Source: Gp13-AA77 sp036521995 (lineage in GTDB: Bacteria; Acidobacteriota; Terriglobia; UBA7540). Taken from it: 26,957 bases of DNA. The DNA lies in contig DATDGR010000079.1 in NCBI GenBank assembly GCA_036521995.1, forward strand, positions 1-26,957, written 5' to 3'. Made by a program: the position numbers and the translations under genes. A model generated the notes under the pieces. The model was not told the DNA's origin and searched no databases. It was given only the letters and a program-made list of their open reading frames with translations. This document shows, in pieces, positions 1 through 8,492 of the stretch (the stretch's first letter is position 1; the number at the start of each line of letters is the position of its first letter).

Positions 1-95
1 AGAACCATGCGGTGCTCCGTGGTGGAGGATCGTACCCAGCTTTCCAAAGTTCGGCGCTCCTCGGGAGTCAAATCAATGGGAGTTGCGTGTCGCAT
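1..95 (-). CDS. IS630-family transposase, N-terminal part (cut by window edge)
   Basis: On the minus strand an ATG at 93-95 opens a frame that stays open to the window edge, giving about 31 codons. The visible protein contains IDLTPEERRTLESWVRS followed by TEHRM. This is the usual beginning of IS630-type transposases, a helix-turn-helix DNA-binding segment that precedes the DDE domain. The catalytic part lies outside the window, so it cannot be said whether the element is intact. A TATAAT hexamer sits on the minus strand at 109-114, close upstream, with no good -35 partner. The family call rests on recognition of this short N-terminus only. Confidence 0.6.
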   Translation of the reverse strand, partial: MRHATPIDLTPEERRTLESWVRSSTTEHRMV

Positions 96-269
96 GCCCC
101 CAGTATACATTATAACGGTCTCTTATGTCACTAAGTACTAGTATAGCGAATAAAAAGCGAATTCAGCAACCCCGTCCGTGCTCTGAGGCGTCGCTCACGC
201 AGCGGTCAAAGTTCCGCTGTGACGTCAGTCGCCGCCCCTCAATTTCGGGCGCCGCTGACCGTCCCGATA
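96..269. other. Probable outer end of the IS630-type element plus flanking DNA; no gene
   Basis: This AT-richer stretch lies between the IS630-type start codon and the first cellular gene. It holds small palindromes (GTATAC near 103 and AGTACT near 135), as might occur near an IS end. The terminal inverted repeat cannot be defined because the other end of the element is outside the window. No convincing ORF is present. Confidence 0.3.
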
Positions 270-275
270 TATACT
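270..275 (+). promoter_or_regulatory. Candidate -10 box (TATACT) for the BON-domain lipoprotein gene
   Basis: TATACT matches five of six bases of the sigma-70 -10 consensus and lies in a locally AT-rich spot about 105 bases before the start codon at 380. No good -35 hexamer is seen at 16-18 bases upstream, so the call is weak. Confidence 0.25.
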
Positions 276-379
276 AAGGCGGTCGGAAGGCTCATCGCGC
301 GCCGAGGAGGAACTAAGAAGCGACAAGGCGCCGGCCAAGTCAGGTTCATCGCCATCACGGGAAAAAAAGGAGAACTCCC

Positions 380-1360
380 ATGAAACCAGGTTTGATCTAT
401 CAGAGACTTGTCGCAGCTTGGCTGCTTGTAATGGTCTTGGGAATTGCGGCCTGCTCGAAGGCTCCGACCGACGATCAAATCACCAAGGCCATTCAGGCCA
501 GCTATTACGCCGATCCCCAGGTCAAAAATGACCAGATCACGATCGACGTCAAGAACGGAGAAGTGACCCTGTCAGGTACGGTCGCGAGCGACGCCGACCA
601 CCTCCAGGCTTACAAACTGGCCAGCCAGGTGGCGGGTGTGAAGAAGGTCACCGATCAGATCCAGGTGGGCGCGGCCCAGGCGGCAACTCCTCCGGAAAGC
701 GCAGCGGCCCCTCCGACCGAGACCGCCGCGGCCCCTCCTGCGTCTGCCACACCCTCACCCGCTCCAGCGGCTGCGGCCCCGACACCACCGCCTCCCCCTC
801 CGCCTCCGCCTCAGCCGCAGCCCGTCACGGTTCAGGCCGGGACCAGCATTCGAGTGCAGACCATTGACGCCATCAGCTCGGACACCGGACAGCCGGGACA
901 GACCTACCAGGCCTCTCTGGCAGCGCCCATCGTGGTCGGGGATACCGTCGTAGTGCGCAAAGGGGCCACCGTCTACCTGCAGGTGACCGGGGCCAGCCAG
1001 GCGGGCAAAATCAAGGGTAGCAGCGAGCTTTCGCTCGCGTTGGACCACCTTGTCTACCAGGGGCAATCGTACCCACTGGCCAGCAGCGCGGTACAGCAGG
1101 TGGGGCAGTCGCGCGGTAAGCAAACGGCGAAGCGGGCGGGCCTTGGCGCAGCGATTGGCGCGGGCATCGGCGCCATCGCGGGCGGCGGTAAGGGCGCAGC
1201 CATCGGGGCCGGGGTCGGAGGCGGTGGAGCCATGGCCTACCAGGCTTTTACCAAAGGCAAAGCGGTCAAGGTGGCGCCCGAGACCTTGCTCGATTTCACC
1301 CTAGCGCAACCGGTCACTATTATTCTGCCGCCAAAGAACACGGCCCCCAGCCAGCAATAG
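380..1360 (+). CDS. BON-domain lipoprotein with proline-rich linker and glycine zipper
   Basis: An exported lipoprotein of 326 residues. The signal peptide ends in a lipobox, I22-A-A-C25, and Ser at +2 fits outer-membrane sorting. Residues about 33-97 form a BON domain, a phospholipid- or envelope-binding fold found in OsmY-like proteins. Residues about 100-150 are a Pro/Ala-rich linker with a run of prolines. The C-terminal part has a beta-rich segment and, at about 250-285, a glycine-zipper stretch of repeated GAxxGAG-type units that may insert into or pack on membrane. AAGGAG at 367-372 sits 7 bases before the ATG. The gene heads a run of five exported-protein genes. BON and lipoprotein are clear from the sequence; an envelope-integrity role is inferred and the ligand is unknown. 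Confidence 0.85.
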   Translation: MKPGLIYQRLVAAWLLVMVLGIAACSKAPTDDQITKAIQASYYADPQVKNDQITIDVKNGEVTLSGTVASDADHLQAYKLASQVAGVKKVTDQIQVGAAQAATPPESAAAPPTETAAAPPASATPSPAPAAAAPTPPPPPPPPPQPQPVTVQAGTSIRVQTIDAISSDTGQPGQTYQASLAAPIVVGDTVVVRKGATVYLQVTGASQAGKIKGSSELSLALDHLVYQGQSYPLASSAVQQVGQSRGKQTAKRAGLGAAIGAGIGAIAGGGKGAAIGAGVGGGGAMAYQAFTKGKAVKVAPETLLDFTLAQPVTIILPPKNTAPSQQ

Positions 1361-1458
1361 TGCTTATGACGAGATAGCCGAGTTCACGGGCGGCAACGGA
1401 CCTGGACAATGGGCGAACGGTCGTATTAGATAACAGTGGGTGGGGAGGAGTAAATCGT

Positions 1459-2151
1459 ATGTTAAGAGCTGTGGAGCGGCTGGTTCAAGCGATCTTGGTA
1501 GTATGTCTCTCAGCTACTGCTCTCCAGAGCGCGGAAAAGGATGCCAACCGTCTGAAGGCACCTGCCGACACCCTGAATGAAATCATGGCGGCGCCGGACA
1601 AGGGGATCGACAAAGATCTGATGGCTAAGGCCGTCTGCGCCATCGTCATCCCAGGTCTGAAGAAGGGCGCCTTCATTGTCGGGGCGAAATACGGTCGCGG
1701 CTTCGCTTCCTGCCGGGAGCCCAAGGGCGGCTGGACGGCACCGGCTGGGGTGCAAATCGAGGGAGGGAGTTTCGGCTTGCAGGTAGGCGGTTCAGGCAGT
1801 GATGTCGTGATTCTGGTGATGAACCAGGATGGAATGCAACATTTACTTAAAAGCAAGTTCACGCTGGGCGGTGACGCCAGTGTGGCTGCCGGACCCGTGG
1901 GGCGCGAAACCGCGGCCCAGACCGACGCCATGATGCACGCCGAAATGCTGACTTGGTCGAGGTCGCGGGGCGTCTTCGCAGGAATTTCGCTCGATGGGGC
2001 GACCCTGCGTCCCGATGGCGACGTCAACAAAGCCCTCTACGGCGCGGGCGCGATGAACAAGGAGATACTCACGGGCAAATATCGGGTTCCAACCGCTGCC
2101 AAGGTTTTTGTGGGGGCGCTCGACAAGTATAGTCCGAAGAAGGCTGCGTAA
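1459..2151 (+). CDS. SYLF (YSC84-like) domain exported protein
   Basis: A 230-residue protein with an N-terminal signal peptide (hydrophobic core about residues 9-22, cleavage probably near 25). Almost all the rest is one SYLF domain, formerly DUF500: the conserved run of Ala-Val-Cys-Ala-Ile-Val-Ile-Pro, the GAKYGRG segment, the GGSFGLQVGG turn, the VMNQDG strand and the later RSRGVFAGISLDG motif are all visible. SYLF domains bind phosphoinositides in eukaryotes; bacterial members are secreted or periplasmic and little understood, with lipid binding the usual guess. A strong SD, GGGGAGGAG, ends 8 bases before the ATG. It sits about 100 bases after the BON lipoprotein gene and before the DUF3300 gene, suggesting a shared envelope role. 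Confidence 0.87.
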   Translation: MLRAVERLVQAILVVCLSATALQSAEKDANRLKAPADTLNEIMAAPDKGIDKDLMAKAVCAIVIPGLKKGAFIVGAKYGRGFASCREPKGGWTAPAGVQIEGGSFGLQVGGSGSDVVILVMNQDGMQHLLKSKFTLGGDASVAAGPVGRETAAQTDAMMHAEMLTWSRSRGVFAGISLDGATLRPDGDVNKALYGAGAMNKEILTGKYRVPTAAKVFVGALDKYSPKKAA

Positions 2152-2239
2152 GGGTTCGTTCTGATAGCGAGCCTTTACCTATTCAATGAATTACGTTTTT
2201 GATCTGGCAGGCATCTGAGTTGGAGTAATGGAGGTAGCC

Positions 2240-3481
2240 ATGGTGACGTACAGGAATTTCTTTGCCACGATTCTCTCGGGGGCGCTTCTGGTTTCGACCT
2301 TCCCAATGGAGGGATGGTCTGCCTTGAGCGCGCCGCAGGCTGGTGAGCAAACGCCGCCGGCTCAATCGTCAGCGCCGTCGGACCAGGATCTGGAACAGAT
2401 GGTTGCGCCCATCGCTCTCTATCCTGACGCTCTGATTGCCCAGATTCTGGCCGCGGCCACTTACCCCACCCAGGTGGTGGAGGCGGATCGTTGGGTGCAG
2501 CAGAACAAAGGCATGAGTGCCGATCAGGTCGCGGCGGCCGTCGATAAGCAGTCGTGGGACCCGAGCGTGAAGGCGCTCACCCAGTTTCCCTCCGTGCTCG
2601 ACAACATGAGTCAGAACCTGTCCTGGACTTCGTCCCTCGGCGACGTGTACTACAACGACCAGCAGCGGGTGATGAATACTGTCCAGGTTATGCGGCAGAA
2701 GGCGCAGCAAGCCGGTAACCTGAAGAGCACTCCGCAACAGACCGTCAGTACTCAGGGCCAGACGATTGTCATTCAGCCAGCGAGCCCGCAGGTGGTGTAT
2801 GTGCCGACGTACAGCCCGGCGGTGGTCTATGGGTATCCCGTACCTGCCTACCCGGGATACTCGGGGTGGGATGTGGCCGCGGCGGCTATGATCTCCTTCG
2901 GGGTGGGAATGGCGGTTGGGGCTGCCATCCGGGGACCGTCCTACGGTTGGGGATGGGGTGCCTGGGGCTGCAACTGGCATGGCGGGACGGTGGTGTACAA
3001 CCGCAACGTGTATGTGTCCCGGAGCACCACCTTCGTGAATCGCAGCAACTACTACAACCGGACTAACGTGAACGTGAACAACATCAATCGAAACAACATC
3101 AACACCAACAACATAAACCGGAACAACGTCAATCGGAACAACGTCAACACCAACAACATAAATCGGAACAACCTCAATCAGAACAACGTCAACCGGAATA
3201 ACCTCAACCAGAACAACGTGAATCGGAACAACGCCAACCGGAACACCGCGAACACCAATCAACTCAACGCGAATCGCGCCAATGCCAACCGGACAGCTAC
3301 CGCCAACAATGCCGCCAATCGCGGCTACGGGCACGCCAGTCCCGCCACCACCGGGACTCGATCCAACGCTTTTGGCGGCTACAACTCGGGAGGCACGGCG
3401 CGGGCGGAGAGCGCTCGAGGGCAGTCAAGTTTTAAGGGCGGCGGTGGGGGAGCCCGGGCCGGAGGAGGGCGGCGCAACTAA
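2240..3481 (+). CDS. DUF3300 protein with Asn-rich repeat tail
   Basis: Exported protein of 413 residues from the chosen start. An in-frame ATG at 2228 is possible, but GGAGG at 2230-2234 is well placed only for the ATG at 2240. A signal peptide covers about residues 1-27. DUF3300 follows (about 50-200): the motif APIALYPDALIAQILAA, the phrase ADRWVQQN, and QVVYVPTYSPAVVYGYP are typical. A hydrophobic, Gly/Ala-rich segment lies near 213-228. Residues about 276-355 are a low-complexity tract of Asn-X-Asn repeats, and the C-terminus is Gly/Arg-rich. DUF3300 is common in acidobacteria and proteobacteria and is often found next to DUF2950, as here. Function is unknown; location in the envelope or surface is inferred. 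Confidence 0.87.
   Translation: MVTYRNFFATILSGALLVSTFPMEGWSALSAPQAGEQTPPAQSSAPSDQDLEQMVAPIALYPDALIAQILAAATYPTQVVEADRWVQQNKGMSADQVAAAVDKQSWDPSVKALTQFPSVLDNMSQNLSWTSSLGDVYYNDQQRVMNTVQVMRQKAQQAGNLKSTPQQTVSTQGQTIVIQPASPQVVYVPTYSPAVVYGYPVPAYPGYSGWDVAAAAMISFGVGMAVGAAIRGPSYGWGWGAWGCNWHGGTVVYNRNVYVSRSTTFVNRSNYYNRTNVNVNNINRNNINTNNINRNNVNRNNVNTNNINRNNLNQNNVNRNNLNQNNVNRNNANRNTANTNQLNANRANANRTATANNAANRGYGHASPATTGTRSNAFGGYNSGGTARAESARGQSSFKGGGGGARAGGGRRN
3065..3303 (+). repeat. In-frame tandem repeats coding for Asn-rich tract
   Basis: Short degenerate repeats built from AAC codons alternate with ATC, GTC, CTC, CGG or CAG codons, so the protein reads as NNIN, RNNV, TNNI, QNNV units. The unit is about 12 bases, with higher-order copies of about 24 bases. 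It lies wholly inside the DUF3300 gene. Such tracts can change length by slippage without shifting frame when the unit is a multiple of three. Confidence 0.8.
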
Positions 3482-3619
3482 TCAGCAACACTAAACGGGA
3501 ACGAACTGGAGTGCGTATCCTATTGATTGAAAGTCGGATAGGCCTAGTTCTTCGAAACGAACTGGCACAGCTAATCCTTGATGGGAACCGGAAAGCCAGA
3601 TTCCTTGGAGGGCACAGAA

Positions 3620-4591
3620 ATGCGAAGTCTGACGGAGATAGCAAGAACGATGATCGCGCCACGGGCGCAAGGGTTGCTCACATTCCTGAGCGTACTGCCC
3701 CTAATACTTGGTCTAGGGGCAAGCCTTTCGTCCGGGCAACAGCAGGGGCAACAGACTTTTGCGTCTCCGGGCGAGGCGGTCGAGGCCTTGACGGCGGCCG
3801 CGAAGGCCGGCAACACGGATGCCTTAATGCAGATCTTCGGGCCGGAGGGCAAGGAAGTGCTCTCCTCCGGGGATGAGGTGGCTGACAAGAACAATCGCGA
3901 CCAATATATTCAGCGATATGACCAGATGCACAGGCTTGTGACGGAGCCGGACGGAACGGTCACCCTCTACATCGGCGCAGACAACTGGCCGCTTCCTATC
4001 CCCCTGGTCAAGAAGGATAACGTCTGGTATTTTGACACGGTCGCCGGGAAGCAGGAAATCCTCTACCGGCGGATTGGGAGGAACGAGCTCGCCACCATCG
4101 ATGTGTGCGGTGCCTTGGTTGCCGCCCAGAAGCAATACGCGAGTGAGCCCCACGACGGCGAGCCGGCCGGGCAGTACGCCAAAAAGCTGGCGAGCGATCC
4201 GGGGAAACACAACGGCTTGTTTTGGAAGGCGGCGGCCGGCGAGCCCCAGAGCCCCATCGGGCCGCTCATTGCCGACGCCGTGTCGGCGGGGTACAGCAAG
4301 AAACAAGGCGGTCCCACGCCCTTCCATGGTTACATCTATAAGCATCTGGACAGTCAAGGGAAGGACGCTCCCGGAGGAGCGAAGGATTACATTGTGGACG
4401 GCAAGAAGACGGGCGGCTTCGCAACCGTCGCTTACCCCGCCGAATATCGAAATTCCGGAGTCATGACTTTCATAGTGAATCAGGACGGAATTGTTTATCA
4501 AAAAGATCTGGGCCCGGAGACCGCGCGGATCGCGGCGGCGATGACTCAATTCGACCCCGACAACACGTGGCAAGAGGTGCCGGAAGACTGA
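3620..4591 (+). CDS. DUF2950 exported protein
   Basis: A 323-residue protein from the ATG at 3620, which has GGAGGG at 3607-3612 seven bases upstream. An earlier in-frame ATG at 3578 would add a charged 14-residue leader and lacks a good SD. A long signal peptide (hydrophobic core about residues 19-33, then Ser/Gly/Gln) leads into DUF2950. Family marks include FASPGEAVEAL, the segment ending in WYFDTVAGKQEILYRRIGRNE, and the C-terminal VMTFIVNQDGIVYQKDLG. It is the partner most often seen next to DUF3300 genes, and the two are adjacent here. The biochemical role is not known. Confidence 0.88.
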   Translation: MRSLTEIARTMIAPRAQGLLTFLSVLPLILGLGASLSSGQQQGQQTFASPGEAVEALTAAAKAGNTDALMQIFGPEGKEVLSSGDEVADKNNRDQYIQRYDQMHRLVTEPDGTVTLYIGADNWPLPIPLVKKDNVWYFDTVAGKQEILYRRIGRNELATIDVCGALVAAQKQYASEPHDGEPAGQYAKKLASDPGKHNGLFWKAAAGEPQSPIGPLIADAVSAGYSKKQGGPTPFHGYIYKHLDSQGKDAPGGAKDYIVDGKKTGGFATVAYPAEYRNSGVMTFIVNQDGIVYQKDLGPETARIAAAMTQFDPDNTWQEVPED

Positions 4592-4595
4592 GCTT

Positions 4596-4629
4596 GGCGT
4601 CAACGCGGAATGGGAGTCAGGATGACGCC
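4596..4629 (+). terminator. Weak hairpin after the DUF2950 gene
   Basis: GGCGTCA at 4596-4602 pairs perfectly with TGACGCC at 4623-4629 across a 20-base loop, directly after the DUF2950 stop codon. No T-run follows, so it is at best a factor-dependent or attenuating structure. Confidence 0.2.
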
Positions 4630-4706
4630 GCCTCGAACGGCAGCTCGAGCGTGAACTAATCGCTGGCATCTGGACAATCCATAGCGACAAATCAAGGAGG
4701 TAAGAC

Positions 4707-5273
4707 ATGCAAGGCTTAGTGGCTCGGATGGGGGCTGGCGCGGTGCTCACCATTTTACTCCTGGCGGGCAACCGCGAGATCAGCGCAAAGGACGCGGCGT
4801 CGAGAGAGTCAAGGTCCGAAGTGACTTCCTATTGCCAGCAGACGGGCGGCGCCGTAGACACCCTGTCCCCCGCTTACAACACCAACGGAGGGCAGCCGCT
4901 CATCCTGGCGGGAAAGCAGCAGTTCTGCGTATATAGCGCCACGGACGGGTCAAAGATCTTCCTCTTGCTCAGTACTCTCTCGGCCACCCAGCCGAGCCTT
5001 GCCGCTCTAGCCTATTACGCCGAGGTTCAGCCCACTGGAGGCGAGGGAAATCCCGCCTCGGCTTATTGCTCGCAGCTTGGAGGATCGGACCTGTTCGGCG
5101 GTGTGAACGCCGCCGGCGGCGGATGGGTGGGAAAAAATGGGGTGGACGATGTGCTGGAGGCGTGCATGTTCCCGGATATGTCTTCGATCGATTCCTGGGG
5201 GTTGTACTACCACTCGGCGGGCATCATTCGAGGCATCGATCTGAGCACAGTGCTGAAGTATCAGCCGCAGTGA
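4707..5273 (+). CDS. Small exported protein with two DUF333-like repeats
   Basis: Protein of 188 residues with a short signal peptide (core about residues 8-20). The mature part holds two related halves. The first starts TSYCQQTGG and ends in a CVYSATDGSKI element. The second starts NPASAYCSQLGG and ends in CMFPDMSSIDSWGLYYH. NPAS-x-YC-x3-GG followed by C-x-x-PD-x-S-x-I-x-x-W is the pattern of DUF333 (putative hemolysin-type small proteins). Each half keeps two cysteines that could form a disulfide. The SD AGGAGGT at 4694-4700 is near ideal. It is the last of the five exported-protein genes. The DUF333 likeness is my reading of the motif, and function is unknown. Confidence 0.7.
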   Translation: MQGLVARMGAGAVLTILLLAGNREISAKDAASRESRSEVTSYCQQTGGAVDTLSPAYNTNGGQPLILAGKQQFCVYSATDGSKIFLLLSTLSATQPSLAALAYYAEVQPTGGEGNPASAYCSQLGGSDLFGGVNAAGGGWVGKNGVDDVLEACMFPDMSSIDSWGLYYHSAGIIRGIDLSTVLKYQPQ

Positions 5274-5314
5274 GGCGGGAGTCAGACCCTTCATCTTCGA
5301 CCTTTGTGGAGGTG

Positions 5315-7219
5315 ATGACCCAGGAACTCCTTCGATGCCACGCGCGAGGATTGAGTCTGCACAACCGGAGGCTTCCTCTATTGCTCACCGCCTGTTTGAG
5401 CGTGCAGGCGGCGCTGGCCGGAAAGACCCCACTTGGGAACAGTACCAGGATGGGCGAAGTCACCCGAAGCTCTTTCTATCTCACCATGCGTGACGGCGTG
5501 AGGATCGCGGTAGACCTCAGCCTTCCCCCAAACCTCAAGAGCGGCGAGAGAATTCCGGCCCTGTTGCGTCAGACGCGCTATTACCGCTCGTACGACCTGG
5601 GATGGAAACTTCGATTCCTGACTCGGAACTGGCCAAGCCAGCGAAAGCTGTTCTTGTCCCAGGGCTACGCCTGGCTCGACGTCGACGTGAGGGGGACGGG
5701 GGCTTCCTTCGGGCACTGGCCCTATCCGTGGTCGCCCGATGAGATCCGCGATGGAGCCGAGGTTGTGGACTGGATCGTCCAGCAACCCTGGTCCAACGGC
5801 AAGGTCGGCGCGATCGGAGCCTCTTATGACGGTGGCTCAGCGGAGTTCCTGCTCGTCAATCAGCGTCCCGCCGTGAAAGCTGTCGCGCCCGAATTCACCT
5901 TCTTCGACGCCTATGGTGACATTGCCTTTCCCGGAGGCATCTGGCTGCAATCGTTCACTACGGCCTGGCAGCAGTTGGATCGCGCCCTCGACATCAATTA
6001 TGTGAAGACCGTTAGTTCAATGATGCCCCGGGCCGTGCGCTCGTCTTACCACGGGGTGCGGCCCGTGGACGCCGACCTTGATCGCTCGCTGCTGGCCGAA
6101 GCCATCGACGAGCACGAGCACAATCTCAACGTGGGCGCCATGGCCCGAGCCATCACCTACCGCGACGATGCGCCGTGGCCACCGGGGCTTAGCCTCGACG
6201 CTGTCAGCCCTTTTGGGCACGCTTCCGAAATCAGCTCTTCCGGCGCCGCCGTTTACTTCGTGGAAGGATGGCTTGACGCTTTCCCGCAGGCTGCCCTCGA
6301 TGCCTTTCGCACACTGAAGAATCCCGTGCGCATCATCATCGGTCCCTGGGGCCACGTTGCCTGGATGGGCGCCCATCCTTTCGGCCTTTCCCAGGACTCC
6401 GAGTTCAATCCGGACGATCAGTTGCTCCACTTCTTCGACTACTATCTCAAGGGCATCGGCAGCCAGACCCCAGGTCAGAAGACGATCGCTTATTTCACTT
6501 TTGGAGCAAACCGCTGGAGCACCACTGACCGCTGGCCGCCGCAGGGGATTCAAACGGTGAGTTTCTACCTCGATCAAGAGCAGCGCCTTGACGCCGGGCG
6601 GCCCAAGGCGCCGGAGGCAAGCGATCTCTATCGGGTAGATCCTACCGCCGCGACCGGTCCGACCTCGAGGTGGGATTTGGGCAGTGATGTCAGTTATCCC
6701 GATCGTCGCCGGGCCGACAAGAAGTTGCTCTGCTACACTTCGCGGCCCCTGGGGCACGAATTGGAAGTGACCGGACCGCCCGTCGTAAGTCTGTTTGCGA
6801 GTTCAACGGACAGTGACGGAGAGTTCTTTGCCTATCTCGAGGACCTGGACCCCCAAGGGCACGTCTCCTACGTGACCGAAGGCGAGTTGCGCGCGCTCCA
6901 CCGCAGGGAGGGCTCGGCGCCGCCTTATTCCGATCCTGAGCCCTATCACTCCTTCAAGCGTACGGATGGCCTGCTTGTTTCGAGGGGCGAGATTACCAAC
7001 CTGAGGTTCGCGATGATTCCGACCTCTTACTTGTTCAAGAAAGGGCACTCGATTCGACTGGCACTGGCCGGGGCTGATTGCGATCACTTCGCCGTCCCGC
7101 CTGGACAGCCGCCGACCTGGCAAGTCCACCATGACCTCGACCATCCGTCCTTTATTGAACTCCCAGCGATGGCCGTTCCGGGGCCCTCGAAAAGCGTCGA
7201 TCTGAGGCAGGCTCCGTAG
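5315..7219 (+). CDS. CocE/NonD-family serine hydrolase (X-Pro dipeptidyl-peptidase S15 type)
   Basis: About 634 residues with a probable signal peptide (hydrophobic stretch about residues 21-35). It is an alpha/beta hydrolase of the S15/CocE group: oxyanion-region Tyr pair RQTRYYRSY, nucleophile elbow IGASYDG with Ser170, acid Asp321 in VEGWLDAFPQ, and His347 in GPWGHVAW. The C-terminal part, from about residue 480, is the jelly-roll domain of this family. Members cleave esters, amides or Xaa-Pro dipeptides; the substrate here cannot be told. The frame is open upstream into the previous gene. The start at 5315 was chosen because it precedes the signal peptide and follows GGAGG, although the spacing of 2 bases is unusually short. 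It is 16 bases ahead of the MFS gene, probably in one transcript. Confidence 0.85.
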   Translation: MTQELLRCHARGLSLHNRRLPLLLTACLSVQAALAGKTPLGNSTRMGEVTRSSFYLTMRDGVRIAVDLSLPPNLKSGERIPALLRQTRYYRSYDLGWKLRFLTRNWPSQRKLFLSQGYAWLDVDVRGTGASFGHWPYPWSPDEIRDGAEVVDWIVQQPWSNGKVGAIGASYDGGSAEFLLVNQRPAVKAVAPEFTFFDAYGDIAFPGGIWLQSFTTAWQQLDRALDINYVKTVSSMMPRAVRSSYHGVRPVDADLDRSLLAEAIDEHEHNLNVGAMARAITYRDDAPWPPGLSLDAVSPFGHASEISSSGAAVYFVEGWLDAFPQAALDAFRTLKNPVRIIIGPWGHVAWMGAHPFGLSQDSEFNPDDQLLHFFDYYLKGIGSQTPGQKTIAYFTFGANRWSTTDRWPPQGIQTVSFYLDQEQRLDAGRPKAPEASDLYRVDPTAATGPTSRWDLGSDVSYPDRRRADKKLLCYTSRPLGHELEVTGPPVVSLFASSTDSDGEFFAYLEDLDPQGHVSYVTEGELRALHRREGSAPPYSDPEPYHSFKRTDGLLVSRGEITNLRFAMIPTSYLFKKGHSIRLALAGADCDHFAVPPGQPPTWQVHHDLDHPSFIELPAMAVPGPSKSVDLRQAP

Positions 7220-7235
7220 AATCGGACCGCGAAGC

Positions 7236-8492
7236 ATGGTTATAACCTCAAGTAACCGACCGGCGACCGGCCTGAACGAATCAGAATGGGGTTACTACGG
7301 CTGGAAGGTTGTATTGGCGGCTCATTTCGGCGTGATGGTTGGTTTCGGCTCACTCTTTGTTTTCACCTTCAGCGTTTTCCTCAAGCCTCTCGAAGCGCAA
7401 TTCGGGTGGAACCGCGAAGCCATCTCGCGGGGTTTCGCCCTGGCCGCCTTGACGGTAGCGGTCTCGTCGCCCAAACTCGGCCACTGGCTCGACCGCTTCG
7501 CTCCGCGGCGAATCGTTCTTCCTTGCATCGCAATTTTCGGCGTCGCTTACGCGTCCCTGGCCTTCCTGCAGGCGCACCTCTGGCAGTTCTATGCCACTTG
7601 CATCCTGCTCGGGGTGGTGGGCAACGCCACCACCCAGATGGCCTATTCGCGGGCGGTCTCGAGCTGGTTTTTGGAGCGTCGCGGGATGGCTTTAGCGCTC
7701 GTCATGGCCGGGTCCGGCCTCGGCTCCATCGTTCTTCCCTTGCTGGCCGAGAGCCTGGTCACGGTGTCAGGCTGGCGGACGGCCTATCTCTGCCTGGGTC
7801 TGCTCGCTTTGCTGCTCGGCCTGCCGCTGACCTGGCGCTATCTCGCCGAGCGCCCGCACGACGAATCTGGGTCGCGGTCGGTTCTCTATTCCGGCCTCTC
7901 TTGGCAGCAGGGAGTTCGTTCGTTTCCGTTCTGGATCATCGTCGCGATGTTGTTCCTGACCTCAGTGAGCCTGAACGGCGCCATCGCTCACTTGGTGGCC
8001 CTGTTAACAGACCGGGGAGTAGGCGCCCGGCAGGCGGCGCTGTGCGCGTCGGTCCTCGGTGGCACCAGCCTGGGCGGACGGCTGCTGGTGGGTTCACTGC
8101 TGGATCGCCTCCGAGGGCCGCGCGTCGCCTTCGTTATGCTAACGGCTTCCTCGGCGGGTATCTTTCTGCTTACCAAGGCCAGCACTTTCGCTCCCGGCTG
8201 CCTGGCGGCAGCGCTGATGGGGCTGGGGCTCGGGGGAGAGGCCGATATAACTCCTTATCTGCTTACACGTTACTTCGGCCTGAAGTCCTTTTCGACACTC
8301 TACGGCCTCACTTGGACCTTCTATGCCGTTGCGGGCGGTCTCGGCCCTGTCATTCTGGGCCGGGCCTTCGACCTGACGGGCTCCTACACCTCCCTGCTTA
8401 CCCTGCTTGGCTTCGCTATGGCCGTCGCCGCCGCGCTGATGCTATTGCTTCCAGCGTATTCGAAGTCGCCGGCGACGGACTCATTTGTCTGA
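7236..8492 (+). CDS. MFS transporter, OFA/monocarboxylate-like
   Basis: Inner-membrane carrier of 418 residues with about 12 predicted membrane helices. The loop after helix 2 has GHWLDRFAPRR, a good match to MFS motif A (G-x3-D-R-x3-R-R). The N-terminal WGYYGWKVVLAA and the helix-4/5 segment SWFLERRGMALALVMAGSGLG are typical of the oxalate/formate antiporter and monocarboxylate transporter group. The substrate is unknown; an organic anion is the family expectation. No strong SD precedes the ATG, which fits translational coupling to the hydrolase gene 16 bases upstream. Together they suggest cleavage of a substrate outside the cytoplasm and uptake of the product, an inference only. Confidence 0.83.
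   Translation: MVITSSNRPATGLNESEWGYYGWKVVLAAHFGVMVGFGSLFVFTFSVFLKPLEAQFGWNREAISRGFALAALTVAVSSPKLGHWLDRFAPRRIVLPCIAIFGVAYASLAFLQAHLWQFYATCILLGVVGNATTQMAYSRAVSSWFLERRGMALALVMAGSGLGSIVLPLLAESLVTVSGWRTAYLCLGLLALLLGLPLTWRYLAERPHDESGSRSVLYSGLSWQQGVRSFPFWIIVAMLFLTSVSLNGAIAHLVALLTDRGVGARQAALCASVLGGTSLGGRLLVGSLLDRLRGPRVAFVMLTASSAGIFLLTKASTFAPGCLAAALMGLGLGGEADITPYLLTRYFGLKSFSTLYGLTWTFYAVAGGLGPVILGRAFDLTGSYTSLLTLLGFAMAVAAALMLLLPAYSKSPATDSFV

Noticed and set aside
2369..3334. A 321-codon minus-strand frame across the DUF3300 gene
   Set aside because: It is an antisense shadow of the Asn-repeat and DUF3300 coding sequence, with Val/Ile/Asp repeats mirroring the AAC codons and no SD.
3824..4771. A 315-codon minus-strand frame over the DUF2950 gene
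   Set aside because: Antisense shadow with no motif. The + strand protein has a signal peptide and family motifs.
5066..5314. Upstream extension of the CocE-type hydrolase frame into the preceding gene
   Set aside because: The extra 83 residues are Arg-rich, antecede the signal peptide, and overlap the DUF333-like gene in another frame. The start at 5315 is preferred.
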